The notes below the pieces were generated by a model. That model ran no database searches. It worked only from the letters and a program-made list of their open reading frames with translations, and was not told where the DNA came from. The position numbers were made by a program, and so were the translations under genes. Below, piece after piece: positions 18,015 to 26,330 of a stretch of 64,000 bases of DNA. The DNA comes from Synergistaceae bacterium (GTDB lineage Bacteria; Synergistota; Synergistia; Synergistales; Aminobacteriaceae): assembly GCA_017451025.1 (NCBI GenBank), contig JAFSSM010000056.1, positions 29,148 through 93,147 of the forward strand. The letters are read 5' to 3'. Each line of letters begins with the position of its first letter. Position 1 is the first letter of the stretch.

Positions 18015-19151
18015 TCAAGCCTGCTGCTCCGTTATAGCGGTCATTACACACTCAGCCCAAAACTTCGCCGCGTGTTCCTGTCCCATCGAACTGCGAGCCT
18101 CGTGTAATGATGAATCTATCTCGTTCCTTCTGGTTTCGTCAGCAAGGTAGCGTTCAAGTTCAGACACTATGCGCTCAGGATTAGCAGCATCACACAAGAG
18201 CTCGGGGTACACCTGCTTTCCGGTCAGCATGTTCGGAATCGAAATGTGCTTAACGTGAACAAGACGTTTAAGGATTGCGTAAGTGAGTCTCTTCATGTTG
18301 TAGATGACGACCATGTACCGGCCAAGAAGCATTGCCTCAACCGCAACAGTACCTGACACTCCCGCAACAGCGCGTGAGCCGAGCATAAGCTCCCTGCCCT
18401 CGCCCTCCCACAGATCAAAGCCTGAAGAGATTACACGTTCACGCAAAATTTCAGCAAGTTCCGCGCTAAGTCCTGGTGCAGATGAAAACACCGGACGATA
18501 ACCCTTTCTCCTGAGCATCCCTGCAGTTCCCAGCAGAATATCAAGGTGATAGTTTATGTCGTAGCGTCTGCTTCCTGGCATGAGCGCAATAACTTTATCC
18601 TGCCCGAAGCGTTCGCGGAATGTTTCAGGGACTTTCACGCCCGACAGTTCATGAACGAGAGGGTGTGCCTTCCAGAATGAATTAACTCCGTGCTCTATGA
18701 GGAATTTGTGTTCGAACGAGAACAGCGGCAGGCACAAATCATAGTCCCTCTTGAGATTCTTGACCCTTCCTGCACGCCAAGCCCACACTGTCGGCGGAAT
18801 AAGGGATATTATCTTGCCGGTGTAGCCTGCTTTTCTGAGGGAACGGGCAAGCACCAGGTGAAAGTCGGGGCTGTCGATCAGGACTGCGGCATCAGGATTG
18901 ACGCGCATAAGTTCACGGGTAATTTCGTCCTTCAGCCTGAAGATTCGCGGCAGGGCAGGAATAACTTCAACTATGCCCATCAATTTTAGCTGTTCATAGC
19001 TCCACTTGGCCGAACCTCCGGCATTTTCTCCGTTAGGGCCGAGCATTCCCCACACATGGATATTCCCGTCAATCCTGAGAAGCTCCCTCACAAAATCTCC
19101 GGCGTAAATATCTCCGCTGACCTCTCCGCACGACACAAATACATTCTTCAT
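18015..19151 (-). CDS. lpxB: Lipid-A-disaccharide synthase
   Basis: GT19 glycosyltransferase of 378 aa that joins UDP-diacylglucosamine and lipid X to form the lipid A disaccharide at the inner membrane. Seen: the N-terminal SCGEVSGDIYAGDFV (family GExSGD), IDSPDFHLVLA, PPTVWAWRAGRVK, LMPGSRRYDI and SGTVAVEAML (SGTATLE-like), in normal order. It shows the cell has an LPS outer membrane. It is a single gene between two convergently arranged transcripts, with a terminator upstream closing the glucarate operon. Confidence 0.94.
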   Translation of the reverse strand: MKNVFVSCGEVSGDIYAGDFVRELLRIDGNIHVWGMLGPNGENAGGSAKWSYEQLKLMGIVEVIPALPRIFRLKDEITRELMRVNPDAAVLIDSPDFHLVLARSLRKAGYTGKIISLIPPTVWAWRAGRVKNLKRDYDLCLPLFSFEHKFLIEHGVNSFWKAHPLVHELSGVKVPETFRERFGQDKVIALMPGSRRYDINYHLDILLGTAGMLRRKGYRPVFSSAPGLSAELAEILRERVISSGFDLWEGEGRELMLGSRAVAGVSGTVAVEAMLLGRYMVVIYNMKRLTYAILKRLVHVKHISIPNMLTGKQVYPELLCDAANPERIVSELERYLADETRRNEIDSSLHEARSSMGQEHAAKFWAECVMTAITEQQA

Positions 19152-19215
19152 TGCTGGTTATACTTTCCTAATGTCTAAACTCTTTGATTGAAACGTAGTC
19201 AATATACGCTGAAAG

Positions 19216-19221
19216 ATTATA
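19216..19221 (-). promoter_or_regulatory. Candidate -10 of lpxB
   Basis: Minus-strand TATAAT, preceded by AAGC, about 65 nt upstream of lpxB. A TTGACT lies closer to the gene but has no good -10 partner. Confidence 0.35.
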
Positions 19222-19261
19222 GCTTATCACCGGTAAAAAATACGTTTAAGACTCCCTGAAG

Positions 19262-19294
19262 AAAAAATCAGCCCCCCAGCAGCGGCCGGAGGGC
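19262..19294 (-). terminator. Terminator of the glucarate operon
   Basis: Minus-strand stem GCCCTCC/GGGGGGC around a GC-rich loop, followed by TGATTTTTT, 10 nt beyond the gudD stop. Confidence 0.8.
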
Positions 19295-19304
19295 AAACAT
19301 TCAG

Positions 19305-20645
19305 CTACCTGACTAAACACGGTTTCTTGCTGTCGAACTTCCAGTTGGGAATGAGATACTGCATCGCCTCCGCGTCGTTCCTGTCGTGAGAAGGCAGCTT
19401 GTTGTAGAGCGCATTAGCTTCCTCGAGACGCTTCATGTTCAGCGTAACTCCGAGACCAGGCTTCTCCGGAACTTCAAGATACCCGCCAGCGATTCTCGGG
19501 GCATCCTCAAGCAAATTCTGCCCGTCCTGCCAAATCCAATGTGTATCGAGTGCCGTCGGGTGTCCCGGTGCCGCCGCTCCTACCTGTGCGAACGCCGCAA
19601 GGGTGATGTCGAAGTGGTTGTTGCTGTGGCTTCCCCACGTAAGGCCCCAGTCGTTGAGGAGCTGTGCGATTCTGATAGAGCCGCCGAAGCCCCAGAAGTG
19701 CGGGTCAGCCAGAACAATATCCACCGCCTTCAACGCCGCCGAGTGGTAGAACTGCCGCCAGTCTGTAGCGATCATGTTCGTAGCAACGGGAAGGTGCACG
19801 GCATTCTTGAACTCCGCCATGATTTCGCGGCTGGAATACCCTGCTTCAGGCCCGCAGGGGTCCTCAATGTACGTCAGGACATCCTCGAGAGGCTTGCACA
19901 GTTCTATTGCTTCAGCGAGACTCCACGCACCATTAGGGTCAATGTTTATGCGTCCGTTCGGAAATGCCTTCTTGAGTGCACACACTGCCTTCATCTCTTC
20001 GCTCCCTGTTAGAACTCCGCCCTTGAGCTTGAAATTCCTGAAGCCGTATTTTTCGTGAAGGCACTGTGCCTGTGCAACGATTGCGTCAGGCGTGAGCATC
20101 TCCTTTCTGCGCATTCTGAACCACGCATCGGAGCTTGATGATTCGTCGAGGTAGGGTAGAGCTTTTGCCTTCTCCTTGTCGCTGACGTAGAACAGGTAGC
20201 CGAGAGTCTCTACCTTGTCGCGCTGTTTGCCGTCGCCCAGAAGGTCGCACATCTGCAGTCCCATGAACTGCCCCAGCAAATCCAGCAGTGCACACTCAAT
20301 CGCCCATTCAGCTTTGACGACAAATTTCAGCTTGGAGATGTCGAGGGTCTGGATGCCTTCGCCGTCATCCTCTTTTGCCCTCTTCGTGTGCTTGTGGATT
20401 GAGTCCAGAATGCCCCTGTACTTACCGACGGGCTGCCCCACTACGAGAGACTCGCACGCTCTCAGTGCCTCGCAGGTGTAATCCCCGCCGTGAATTTCGC
20501 CTATTCCCTGATGGCCTGCATTGTCCTCGAGAATAACTATGTTGCGCGTGAAGAACGGTGCGTGTGCTCCGCTCAGGGTCATTAACATTGAGTCATACCC
20601 CGCAACGGGAACGACCTTCATACTTGTTACTGTTGGTGTTGACAT
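19305..20645 (-). CDS. gudD: Glucarate dehydratase
   Basis: Enolase-superfamily enzyme of 446 aa, the same length as the E. coli enzyme, converting D-glucarate (and usually L-idarate) to 5-keto-4-deoxyglucarate. Seen: AGYDSMLMTLSGAHAPFFTR, the KxK catalytic pair in FKLKGG, metal ligands in DPNGAWS and EDPC, TNMIATDWRQ, and SHSNNHFDI with the catalytic His. ATG at 20645 follows GAGGTG by 9 nt; the upstream in-frame GTG is part of that site. Last gene of an operon with a Tct transporter, suggesting uptake of sugar diacids. Confidence 0.93.
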   Translation of the reverse strand: MSTPTVTSMKVVPVAGYDSMLMTLSGAHAPFFTRNIVILEDNAGHQGIGEIHGGDYTCEALRACESLVVGQPVGKYRGILDSIHKHTKRAKEDDGEGIQTLDISKLKFVVKAEWAIECALLDLLGQFMGLQMCDLLGDGKQRDKVETLGYLFYVSDKEKAKALPYLDESSSSDAWFRMRRKEMLTPDAIVAQAQCLHEKYGFRNFKLKGGVLTGSEEMKAVCALKKAFPNGRINIDPNGAWSLAEAIELCKPLEDVLTYIEDPCGPEAGYSSREIMAEFKNAVHLPVATNMIATDWRQFYHSAALKAVDIVLADPHFWGFGGSIRIAQLLNDWGLTWGSHSNNHFDITLAAFAQVGAAAPGHPTALDTHWIWQDGQNLLEDAPRIAGGYLEVPEKPGLGVTLNMKRLEEANALYNKLPSHDRNDAEAMQYLIPNWKFDSKKPCLVR

Positions 20646-20669
20646 TATTATTTTCACCTCACTGATTTA

Positions 20670-21851
20670 TTACCACTTAATGCTCATAAGTTCGTCATAG
20701 TGCGACAACACTTCATTGCGGACTCTTGCGGCGTAAGCAGCGTGATACTCTTTCGGCAGAAGAGGGTGTGCCATCGATACATTAAGGTACATTAGCCTTG
20801 CGTAGCCGGCAATCTTTGACTCCAGACTCTCAGCCTTCGCGGTGTCGCCGCCGTAATACGCATCAATCATGAATTTCCAGAACTCCCGCATTTCCCGGTA
20901 GGTCAGGCCGACGAAGCCCATATCGTCGTCAGAATGCTTTGTGCTCTCGCCGACAAGGTTCAGGACAAAATATGTGTGTATCAGGTCAAGCAACGGGTTT
21001 CCGCGTCCGGAGTCCCCTAAATCTATAAGCATAAGCTCACCATTGGACTCCATAATGTTCTTAGGGTGATAGTCGCCGTGAATAAAATGATTCTGTTCGG
21101 GGATCGCGTTATAGAGTGCGTGCATCTTCGCGATCTCGTCGGGAGTGAAGTCGTCCGCAAGTTTGTCGACTATCTCGTGCAGTTTTGGCGAGACTCTGGG
21201 CATAACTATTTCAGGTACATCGATAGAATGAAGCTGTTTCAGGAGAAGCCCTGCACCCTTCGCGAGTTCCGGCAGTCTTTCGGGATTTGCCCTTATGCGT
21301 TCGGAAAGCGTCCCGGCGTTCAGTATCTCGCAAACAGTTCCGTAGTTCTCTCCGCACTTCACTGTGTTAAACGCAATCGCGCAAGGTATGCCCAACAGAA
21401 AGGCTTTACGGTTTGCTTCACGTTCTGCTTCGATTGTCTCAAGCGTAACGCCGTGCCTGAAGACCTTTATCATCTCGTCTTGGGTCAGACGGTAAACTTT
21501 TCCGTTGGCACCTTCGCCCAAGAGTTCACAGCCTTCTACTGATACTTCGCGCAGTTTCTTGTGAACATCGAGCAGTTCAGTGAAACCCGTTACGCTGAAA
21601 ATATCGTAGACTTCGCTCGAGACATTCAGCACGGGTAAGGGCCTGTTGATTTTCTTGCGCACCTTCAGGAGAACGCGAAGCCCCGCCGATGAGATGTAGC
21701 CTAACTTGTCTGCGTCAAACTGCACTTTTGCGGCTTCGGGATTCTGCAACAGCGCATCCATAATCTGAGTCTCGGTTTCACCTGCACTGTTTGAGTCTAT
21801 TTTTCCCTCCAGAAAGATTGTCAGGGTATCATCATTAAGTTCTGTCCTCAT
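20670..21851 (-). CDS. STAS domain fused to APH-like kinase
   Basis: A 393-aa fusion. Residues 1-100 form a STAS domain like anti-sigma-factor antagonists; LGYISSAGLRVLL (50-62) has the Ser pair (54/55) where such domains are phosphorylated. Residues 108-393 are an aminoglycoside-phosphotransferase-like kinase: Gly-loop GEGANGKVY (112-120), Lys in MIKVF, catalytic HGDYHPKNIM and metal-binding LIDLGDSG. The kinase half resembles the TIGR02172 paralogue group. Target unknown; it could be the attached STAS Ser or a small molecule. It starts 3 nt after the tyrosine phosphatase gene. Confidence 0.72.
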   Translation of the reverse strand: MRTELNDDTLTIFLEGKIDSNSAGETETQIMDALLQNPEAAKVQFDADKLGYISSAGLRVLLKVRKKINRPLPVLNVSSEVYDIFSVTGFTELLDVHKKLREVSVEGCELLGEGANGKVYRLTQDEMIKVFRHGVTLETIEAEREANRKAFLLGIPCAIAFNTVKCGENYGTVCEILNAGTLSERIRANPERLPELAKGAGLLLKQLHSIDVPEIVMPRVSPKLHEIVDKLADDFTPDEIAKMHALYNAIPEQNHFIHGDYHPKNIMESNGELMLIDLGDSGRGNPLLDLIHTYFVLNLVGESTKHSDDDMGFVGLTYREMREFWKFMIDAYYGGDTAKAESLESKIAGYARLMYLNVSMAHPLLPKEYHAAYAARVRNEVLSHYDELMSIKW

Positions 21852-21854
21852 CGC

Positions 21855-22742
21855 TCACCTCTCGAGAAATTTTGCCTTCAGGGACTCGATATCGCCTTCG
21901 GTGATGCCAAGATCCTTAACGATATACCCCACTGGTGAGCCGTAATTCTCCTTGAGCCAAGATAGCACTGTGTTCATTGTCTTGGGTGTTACCTCGTCGA
22001 GAACGAGCATGTACTTTTCCATGTCCGACTCAGGTATGCCGTAAGACTGCAGCATTTTGCGCTGTTGGGCTATCAGGTCTGCGTTGAACGTGTTAGTCAG
22101 CATGTAATCGTTCAAGATAGTATCCTCACTCACACCGAGAGCTGAGAGTATCAGCATGGCCGCGCATCCTGTACGGTCTTTGCCCTGCGTGCAGTGGAAC
22201 AGCAGAGAACGTCCCTCCGGCAAATCCAGAAGTTCACCGAAAAATTCACGGTATGCCTTCTTGCCGTAATCATCAGCGAGAAAATTAACGTACATATCAT
22301 ATGAGACAAGCCCGCTGTCAGCAATCTGCATCATTCTTTCCGCCGCAGTACCCTCCATCGCCAATTTCTGCTCAAGTTCACGCTCGAACAGCTCCTCGTT
22401 GATTACGCGGAGGTTGACATACTTCACTCCCTCAATAACCGGGTCAGGTTTGGGTGCAATTTCGTAACTCATCCGGAAGTCTGCGATAACGGCCAAGTGA
22501 TAATCTCGTGTCAGCTTGTTCACGTCCTCGCTGGAAATTGTGTTGAGGGCCGCCGTACGAAGCAGGACTCCGTGCTTCACCGTCCGGCCGTCTGATGCGG
22601 TGTAGCCTCCAAGTTCACGGGCATTGCCCACGCTGTCAAGGCCGATGCTCTGGTTTGCTGGCGACGAATCAGAATCCGCACCGCACCCTGAAAGGCCGAC
22701 CAGACACAACAACAGCGACAATATTATTGTGATGTACTTCAA
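21855..22742 (-). CDS. Lipoprotein tyrosine-protein phosphatase
   Basis: Membrane-anchored phosphatase of 295 aa. Seen: signal sequence with lipobox LSGC (Cys20), then NARELGGYTASDGRTVKHG, the opening of Y_phosphatase3 proteins, RTAAL, the aspartate region IADFR, and the P-loop HCTQGKDRTG with nucleophile Cys184 and Arg190. Lipidation places it outside the inner membrane, so its substrates should be periplasmic or surface exposed. Start is TTG with AAGGAG 9 nt upstream. Located between tctC and the STAS-kinase. Confidence 0.82.
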   Translation of the reverse strand: MKYITIILSLLLCLVGLSGCGADSDSSPANQSIGLDSVGNARELGGYTASDGRTVKHGVLLRTAALNTISSEDVNKLTRDYHLAVIADFRMSYEIAPKPDPVIEGVKYVNLRVINEELFERELEQKLAMEGTAAERMMQIADSGLVSYDMYVNFLADDYGKKAYREFFGELLDLPEGRSLLFHCTQGKDRTGCAAMLILSALGVSEDTILNDYMLTNTFNADLIAQQRKMLQSYGIPESDMEKYMLVLDEVTPKTMNTVLSWLKENYGSPVGYIVKDLGITEGDIESLKAKFLER

Positions 22743-22766
22743 GAATTTGTACTCCTTAAAAGATTA

Positions 22767-22811
22767 CCCCCCTTTGCTTCTCCCCTAAGTTAGGGGGGAT
22801 TGTGAGGGGGG
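22767..22811. repeat. G/C-run palindromic element between tctC and phosphatase
   Basis: C6 at 22767-22772 and G6 at 22806-22811 flank the perfect palindrome CCCCTAAGTTAGGGG (22782-22796), so the RNA can form a nested hairpin. No T run follows on the operon strand, so it may slow rather than stop transcription or protect the upstream mRNA. Confidence 0.6.
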
Positions 22812-22833
22812 TCTTAACTTAAACTAAGTTCCC

Positions 22834-23775
22834 TTACTCCGCGAACTGGTCGGCTATCGTCTTGAACGTGTTGAAGTATTCGGCATCATGCTTCTCGCTG
22901 TCCGCCGCGCTCAGGTAATACGGCATCATCTCTACCTTCCTGATTGCCTCGAGGCACTCCGGCTTCTTGTGCATCTCCTGAACGATATTCTCATACCACG
23001 CGATTACTTCATCAGGAGTTTCTTTCGGGAAATAGAACGAGAAATCGCAGTCAGGATATACGAGGTCGATTCCCTGCTCCCTGAATGTAGGAATGTCCTT
23101 GATGAGCTCGTATCTCTCTGCGCTTGGAACTCCGAGTGCGATGAACTGTCCGCTCTCCAGATAGTCCTTGCAGTTGATGTACGCGCCGGGCATCATGTCT
23201 ACCTGTCCTGAGAGCATTCCGACAATCTTATCTGAGTTCGAGCCGTAGTCCACAAGGTCAAGCTGAATCCCCGCAAGCTCCTGGAACTTCAGAATCTCGT
23301 AGTATGTGTACGCTCCGACTTCTGTGCAGGCTACAAGTTCGCCGGGCTTCTCCTTAGCGGCCTTGATGAACTCCTCGAGGTTCTTGTACTTCTTGGGGTT
23401 CACGTAGAACTGCTGTGCAGGGTCCTTCGCGAACGTCGGGCCAAGTTTGAACGCCGTGTAGTTGTAGTCCGTAATTCCGGCTACGTTTGCGACGTTGACG
23501 AGGTTGTGGCCGTACAGGAACGTGTGGCCGTCCGGAGCAGCACTCCTCACCTGGTCGGCGGCGATTGATCCGGCTGCACCGTTGGCGTTCACGACGATGA
23601 AGTCGCAACCTGAAAGTTCCTTCGCGTACTGTGCGAAAACGCGCGCGCTAAGGTCTGTGTTTCCGCCTGCACCGGCAGGAACGATGATTGATACTGTGGT
23701 AGTGGGCTTCCACTCCGCGAATGCACACGACACAACCGCGAGCACAACTGCTACTGCTAATAATACTTTCTTCAT
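22834..23775 (-). CDS. tctC: Tripartite tricarboxylate transporter binding protein
   Basis: Periplasmic solute-binding protein of 313 aa, Bug/TctC family. Seen: signal peptide ending SCAFA, then VSIIVPAGAGGNTDLSARV (the family's PxxxGGxxD motif), NANGAAGSIAADQVRSA, and the DVMPG-like VDMMPGAYINCKDYLESG. TAAGGAG precedes ATG. In this operon it probably captures a dicarboxylate sugar acid for TctA/TctB, judged from gudD downstream. Confidence 0.92.
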   Translation of the reverse strand: MKKVLLAVAVVLAVVSCAFAEWKPTTTVSIIVPAGAGGNTDLSARVFAQYAKELSGCDFIVVNANGAAGSIAADQVRSAAPDGHTFLYGHNLVNVANVAGITDYNYTAFKLGPTFAKDPAQQFYVNPKKYKNLEEFIKAAKEKPGELVACTEVGAYTYYEILKFQELAGIQLDLVDYGSNSDKIVGMLSGQVDMMPGAYINCKDYLESGQFIALGVPSAERYELIKDIPTFREQGIDLVYPDCDFSFYFPKETPDEVIAWYENIVQEMHKKPECLEAIRKVEMMPYYLSAADSEKHDAEYFNTFKTIADQFAE

Positions 23776-23818
23776 TGTTACAGCTCCTTACTGTATATTT
23801 TTCCCCGCGAACGGGTTT

Positions 23819-24211
23819 TTACTCATAATCTATGCGCTCAATCTTGAAGATTACAGGCCGCGTTCCGTCTGAACAGCACGTTATCATGACGTTTTCGTCC
23901 CTCATCCAGCCCTTCATGATTGAGCCTCCCTGAAGCCCCGTGTAGATATACCGCGAAAATGCGTCCCACGCCTCCGAACAATGCGGCATCTTCGGTCCGC
24001 CCGCTACTGTGTCAGGGTCAGCATCCGTATGAACGAGACTCCCAAGCCCCATGTGCCAGAAGTGATCTTGTTCATCATCACGGTAAAACTCAAACTCGTC
24101 GCCGACATTGTAGCACGGGCATTCGCCGGACTCCGGGTCTGCGCAGTACCTGGCCTGAAGGTCAGGGTACAGCTTCTTATCTATCACAGTCAGCTTCACC
24201 TTATGCTTCAT
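23819..24211 (-). CDS. TIGR04076 family protein
   Basis: Small cytoplasmic protein of 130 aa. Seen: MKHKVKLTVIDKKLYPDL, Cys residues in YCADPESGECPCYNVGDEF, MPHCSEAWDAFSRYI, and the C-terminal CCSDGTRPVIFKIERI, which match TIGR04076 proteins as I recall them. No function is established for the family; conserved cysteines hint at metal or redox chemistry. It sits between tctA (5 nt upstream) and tctC, an uncommon insertion in a Tct operon. Confidence 0.7.
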   Translation of the reverse strand: MKHKVKLTVIDKKLYPDLQARYCADPESGECPCYNVGDEFEFYRDDEQDHFWHMGLGSLVHTDADPDTVAGGPKMPHCSEAWDAFSRYIYTGLQGGSIMKGWMRDENVMITCCSDGTRPVIFKIERIDYE

Positions 24212-24216
24212 GATAA

Positions 24217-25716
24217 TTACGCCTTCTTTTCCGCGCGTGAAGCCTTAAATTCCTTGTAGACCGACCACAGAATTACCGCAACAGCTATCCCGAAGAACAC
24301 ACAGAAGATAGGACGCTGGAAGAATGCTCCGAACGTCTTGAACCTCTGAAGTCCTCTGCGCAGGTATTCTTCTGTCATTCTGCCAATCAGGAAGCACAGA
24401 ACGAACGGTGTCGTCGGCAGCCTGAACTTGTGGTAAAGATAGCCTATCACTCCGAACACAACGATTGACTGCACGTCGAATATCCTGTTGTTGGTGGCGT
24501 AAGCTCCCACTGCGCACAGAACAAGTATCAACGGAAGAAGAATGTGCTTCGGTACTTTGAGAACCTGGACGAACGCCTTGATGCACGTCCACTCGACGAT
24601 AAGCATGATTAACGCGCAGATCATACATGCCGCAAAAATTCCGTACACGACATCAGCATTCTTGACGAAGAGCAGAGGTCCGGCACTCAGTCCGTGAATC
24701 AGGAACCCGCCGAGCATCATTGCGGTAACTCCGTCGCCGGGAATGCCCAGAACCAGAAGAGGGATTAACGCTCCGCCGATTGTTGCGTTGTTTGCGCACT
24801 CGGTCGCTACGATGCCTTCAGGGTCTCCCTGCCCGAATGTCTCAGGGTGTTTGCTCATGTTCTTGGCCGTAACATAAGCGAGCATTCCCGAAGTTGAACC
24901 GCCTATGCCTGGCAGAATGCCTATTCCTGTTCCGATTAACGCCGCCCTGATTGCTCCGGGTGTCCACTTGAACAGTTCCGCAATGCTGAAGCCGAATCCC
25001 TTAACCTTCTTGACGGGAATGGTCTTCACTCCTCCGCCGATGGTCTCCGCGCTCACCAGAATATCAGCTACCGCGAAAATTCCGATTAACGTTGTGAGGG
25101 TGTTGAAGCCTCCGCGCATTTCAGGGATGCCGAAAGTGAAGCGTGCAGTTCCGTCAATCGGAGCAAGTCCCACGAGCGCGAACACCAGTCCGAGCATTCC
25201 TGCAAGAAGTCCCTTGACCATATTTCCGGCAGAGAGAATTGCTACCATCGTCAACGCGAAGAAGCATATTCCGAAGTTGTCGGGGAACGAGAATTTGAGT
25301 GCAACGTCAGCAAGCCACGGTGCAAAGAACGTAAGGATGATGAACGAGAATATTGACCCCAAGAACGAGAACACTATACCTACACCCAACGCGCGCATAG
25401 CTTCGCCCTTCTGCGCCATAGGGTAGCCGTCGAAGGTTGTTGCGATTGACGATGCAGTGCCGGGCATGTTGAGGAGGATTGCGGAGATTAGACCGCCGGA
25501 AATTCCGCCGATATACACCGCAACAAGCACATTCATTCCGAGCGACGAACTCATGCTGAACGTGAGGGGCAGGAACAGCGCGACGGCCATTGAGGCACTG
25601 AGTCCGGGAATTGACCCGAAGATTATTCCGACAGCAACTCCGGCAATCATGAGGAGAAGGGAAGTCGGTTCGCAGACACGTAACGCGGCAGCACCGAGCT
25701 GTGATAATGCGTCCAT
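24217..25716 (-). CDS. tctA: Tripartite tricarboxylate transporter large permease
   Basis: Large membrane subunit of 499 aa with about 12 hydrophobic segments. Seen: the TctA signatures GIIFGSIPGLSASMAVALFL near the N terminus and IGTGIGILPGIGGSTSGMLA in the middle, plus GIPGDGVTAMMLGGF. ATG at 25716 follows AGGAGGTG; the longer GTG reading starts inside that site. It forms a secondary transporter with TctB and TctC. Confidence 0.93.
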   Translation of the reverse strand: MDALSQLGAAALRVCEPTSLLLMIAGVAVGIIFGSIPGLSASMAVALFLPLTFSMSSSLGMNVLVAVYIGGISGGLISAILLNMPGTASSIATTFDGYPMAQKGEAMRALGVGIVFSFLGSIFSFIILTFFAPWLADVALKFSFPDNFGICFFALTMVAILSAGNMVKGLLAGMLGLVFALVGLAPIDGTARFTFGIPEMRGGFNTLTTLIGIFAVADILVSAETIGGGVKTIPVKKVKGFGFSIAELFKWTPGAIRAALIGTGIGILPGIGGSTSGMLAYVTAKNMSKHPETFGQGDPEGIVATECANNATIGGALIPLLVLGIPGDGVTAMMLGGFLIHGLSAGPLLFVKNADVVYGIFAACMICALIMLIVEWTCIKAFVQVLKVPKHILLPLILVLCAVGAYATNNRIFDVQSIVVFGVIGYLYHKFRLPTTPFVLCFLIGRMTEEYLRRGLQRFKTFGAFFQRPIFCVFFGIAVAVILWSVYKEFKASRAEKKA

Positions 25717-25728
25717 TATGTGCACCTC

Positions 25729-26220
25729 CTAGAGCGTAAACATTCCTGCGGGCAGGACTATCTTGAAGCCGTACCTGAACAGGAAGAAGACTATGAACAC
25801 GAAAAGCACGTCGATAACTGCGTAGAGCAGGATATTTTTTGCCGAGCGTCTGTCGTCGGGAGCGAGCACCACAATCTGGAGGAACAGGTAGCCCAGCGTT
25901 GAGAGTATGAACCCGACGGGAGCGAGGATGTTCACGTAAATAACGACGAGCACGAGCGAGGCCAGGACTCTCTTGTAGTCCGATGTGTCGGCGGGCATGG
26001 CTTCGGCTTTTGCAGCGTTGGCTTTGAAGTTCTTTAGCGCGGAAAACAACAGCATTAGCGCGAGAACGACAATGAGGGTCCCGATGACCATAGGCATAAA
26101 GTCCGGGCCGATTTTCATTACGCGGGACTTTGGGAGCTGCTTGGCGAGATAAATAGTTAAGCCTCCGAGAGCTGTGTAGAAGAGGCCGACTATTATGTCG
26201 CCGTATTTCCTGAAGAACAA
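25729..26220 (-). CDS. tctB: Tripartite tricarboxylate transporter small permease
   Basis: Small membrane subunit of 163 aa with four hydrophobic segments and the TctB opening GLFYTALGGLTIYLAKQLP followed by GPDFMPMVIG. Start is TTG, with GGAAGG upstream. First gene of the operon, followed 12 nt later by tctA. The protein family is variable but order and topology are standard. Confidence 0.85.
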   Translation of the reverse strand: MFFRKYGDIIVGLFYTALGGLTIYLAKQLPKSRVMKIGPDFMPMVIGTLIVVLALMLLFSALKNFKANAAKAEAMPADTSDYKRVLASLVLVVIYVNILAPVGFILSTLGYLFLQIVVLAPDDRRSAKNILLYAVIDVLFVFIVFFLFRYGFKIVLPAGMFTL

Positions 26221-26283
26221 GGTTACAGCACTTCCTTCCTGAAAATATTATGTTTGTGATTGGGAAAAATGGAATTGGGAATT

Positions 26284-26292
26284 ATTATAACA
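26284..26292 (-). promoter_or_regulatory. Extended -10 promoter of the tct-gud operon
   Basis: Minus-strand TGTTATAAT about 65 nt upstream of tctB, in the 110-bp gap after the PLP enzyme gene. No clear -35 or operator was found. Confidence 0.55.
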
Positions 26293-26330
26293 GGTTGAAA
26301 AATATCACGTGTCCGTAAAACTTTTGACGC

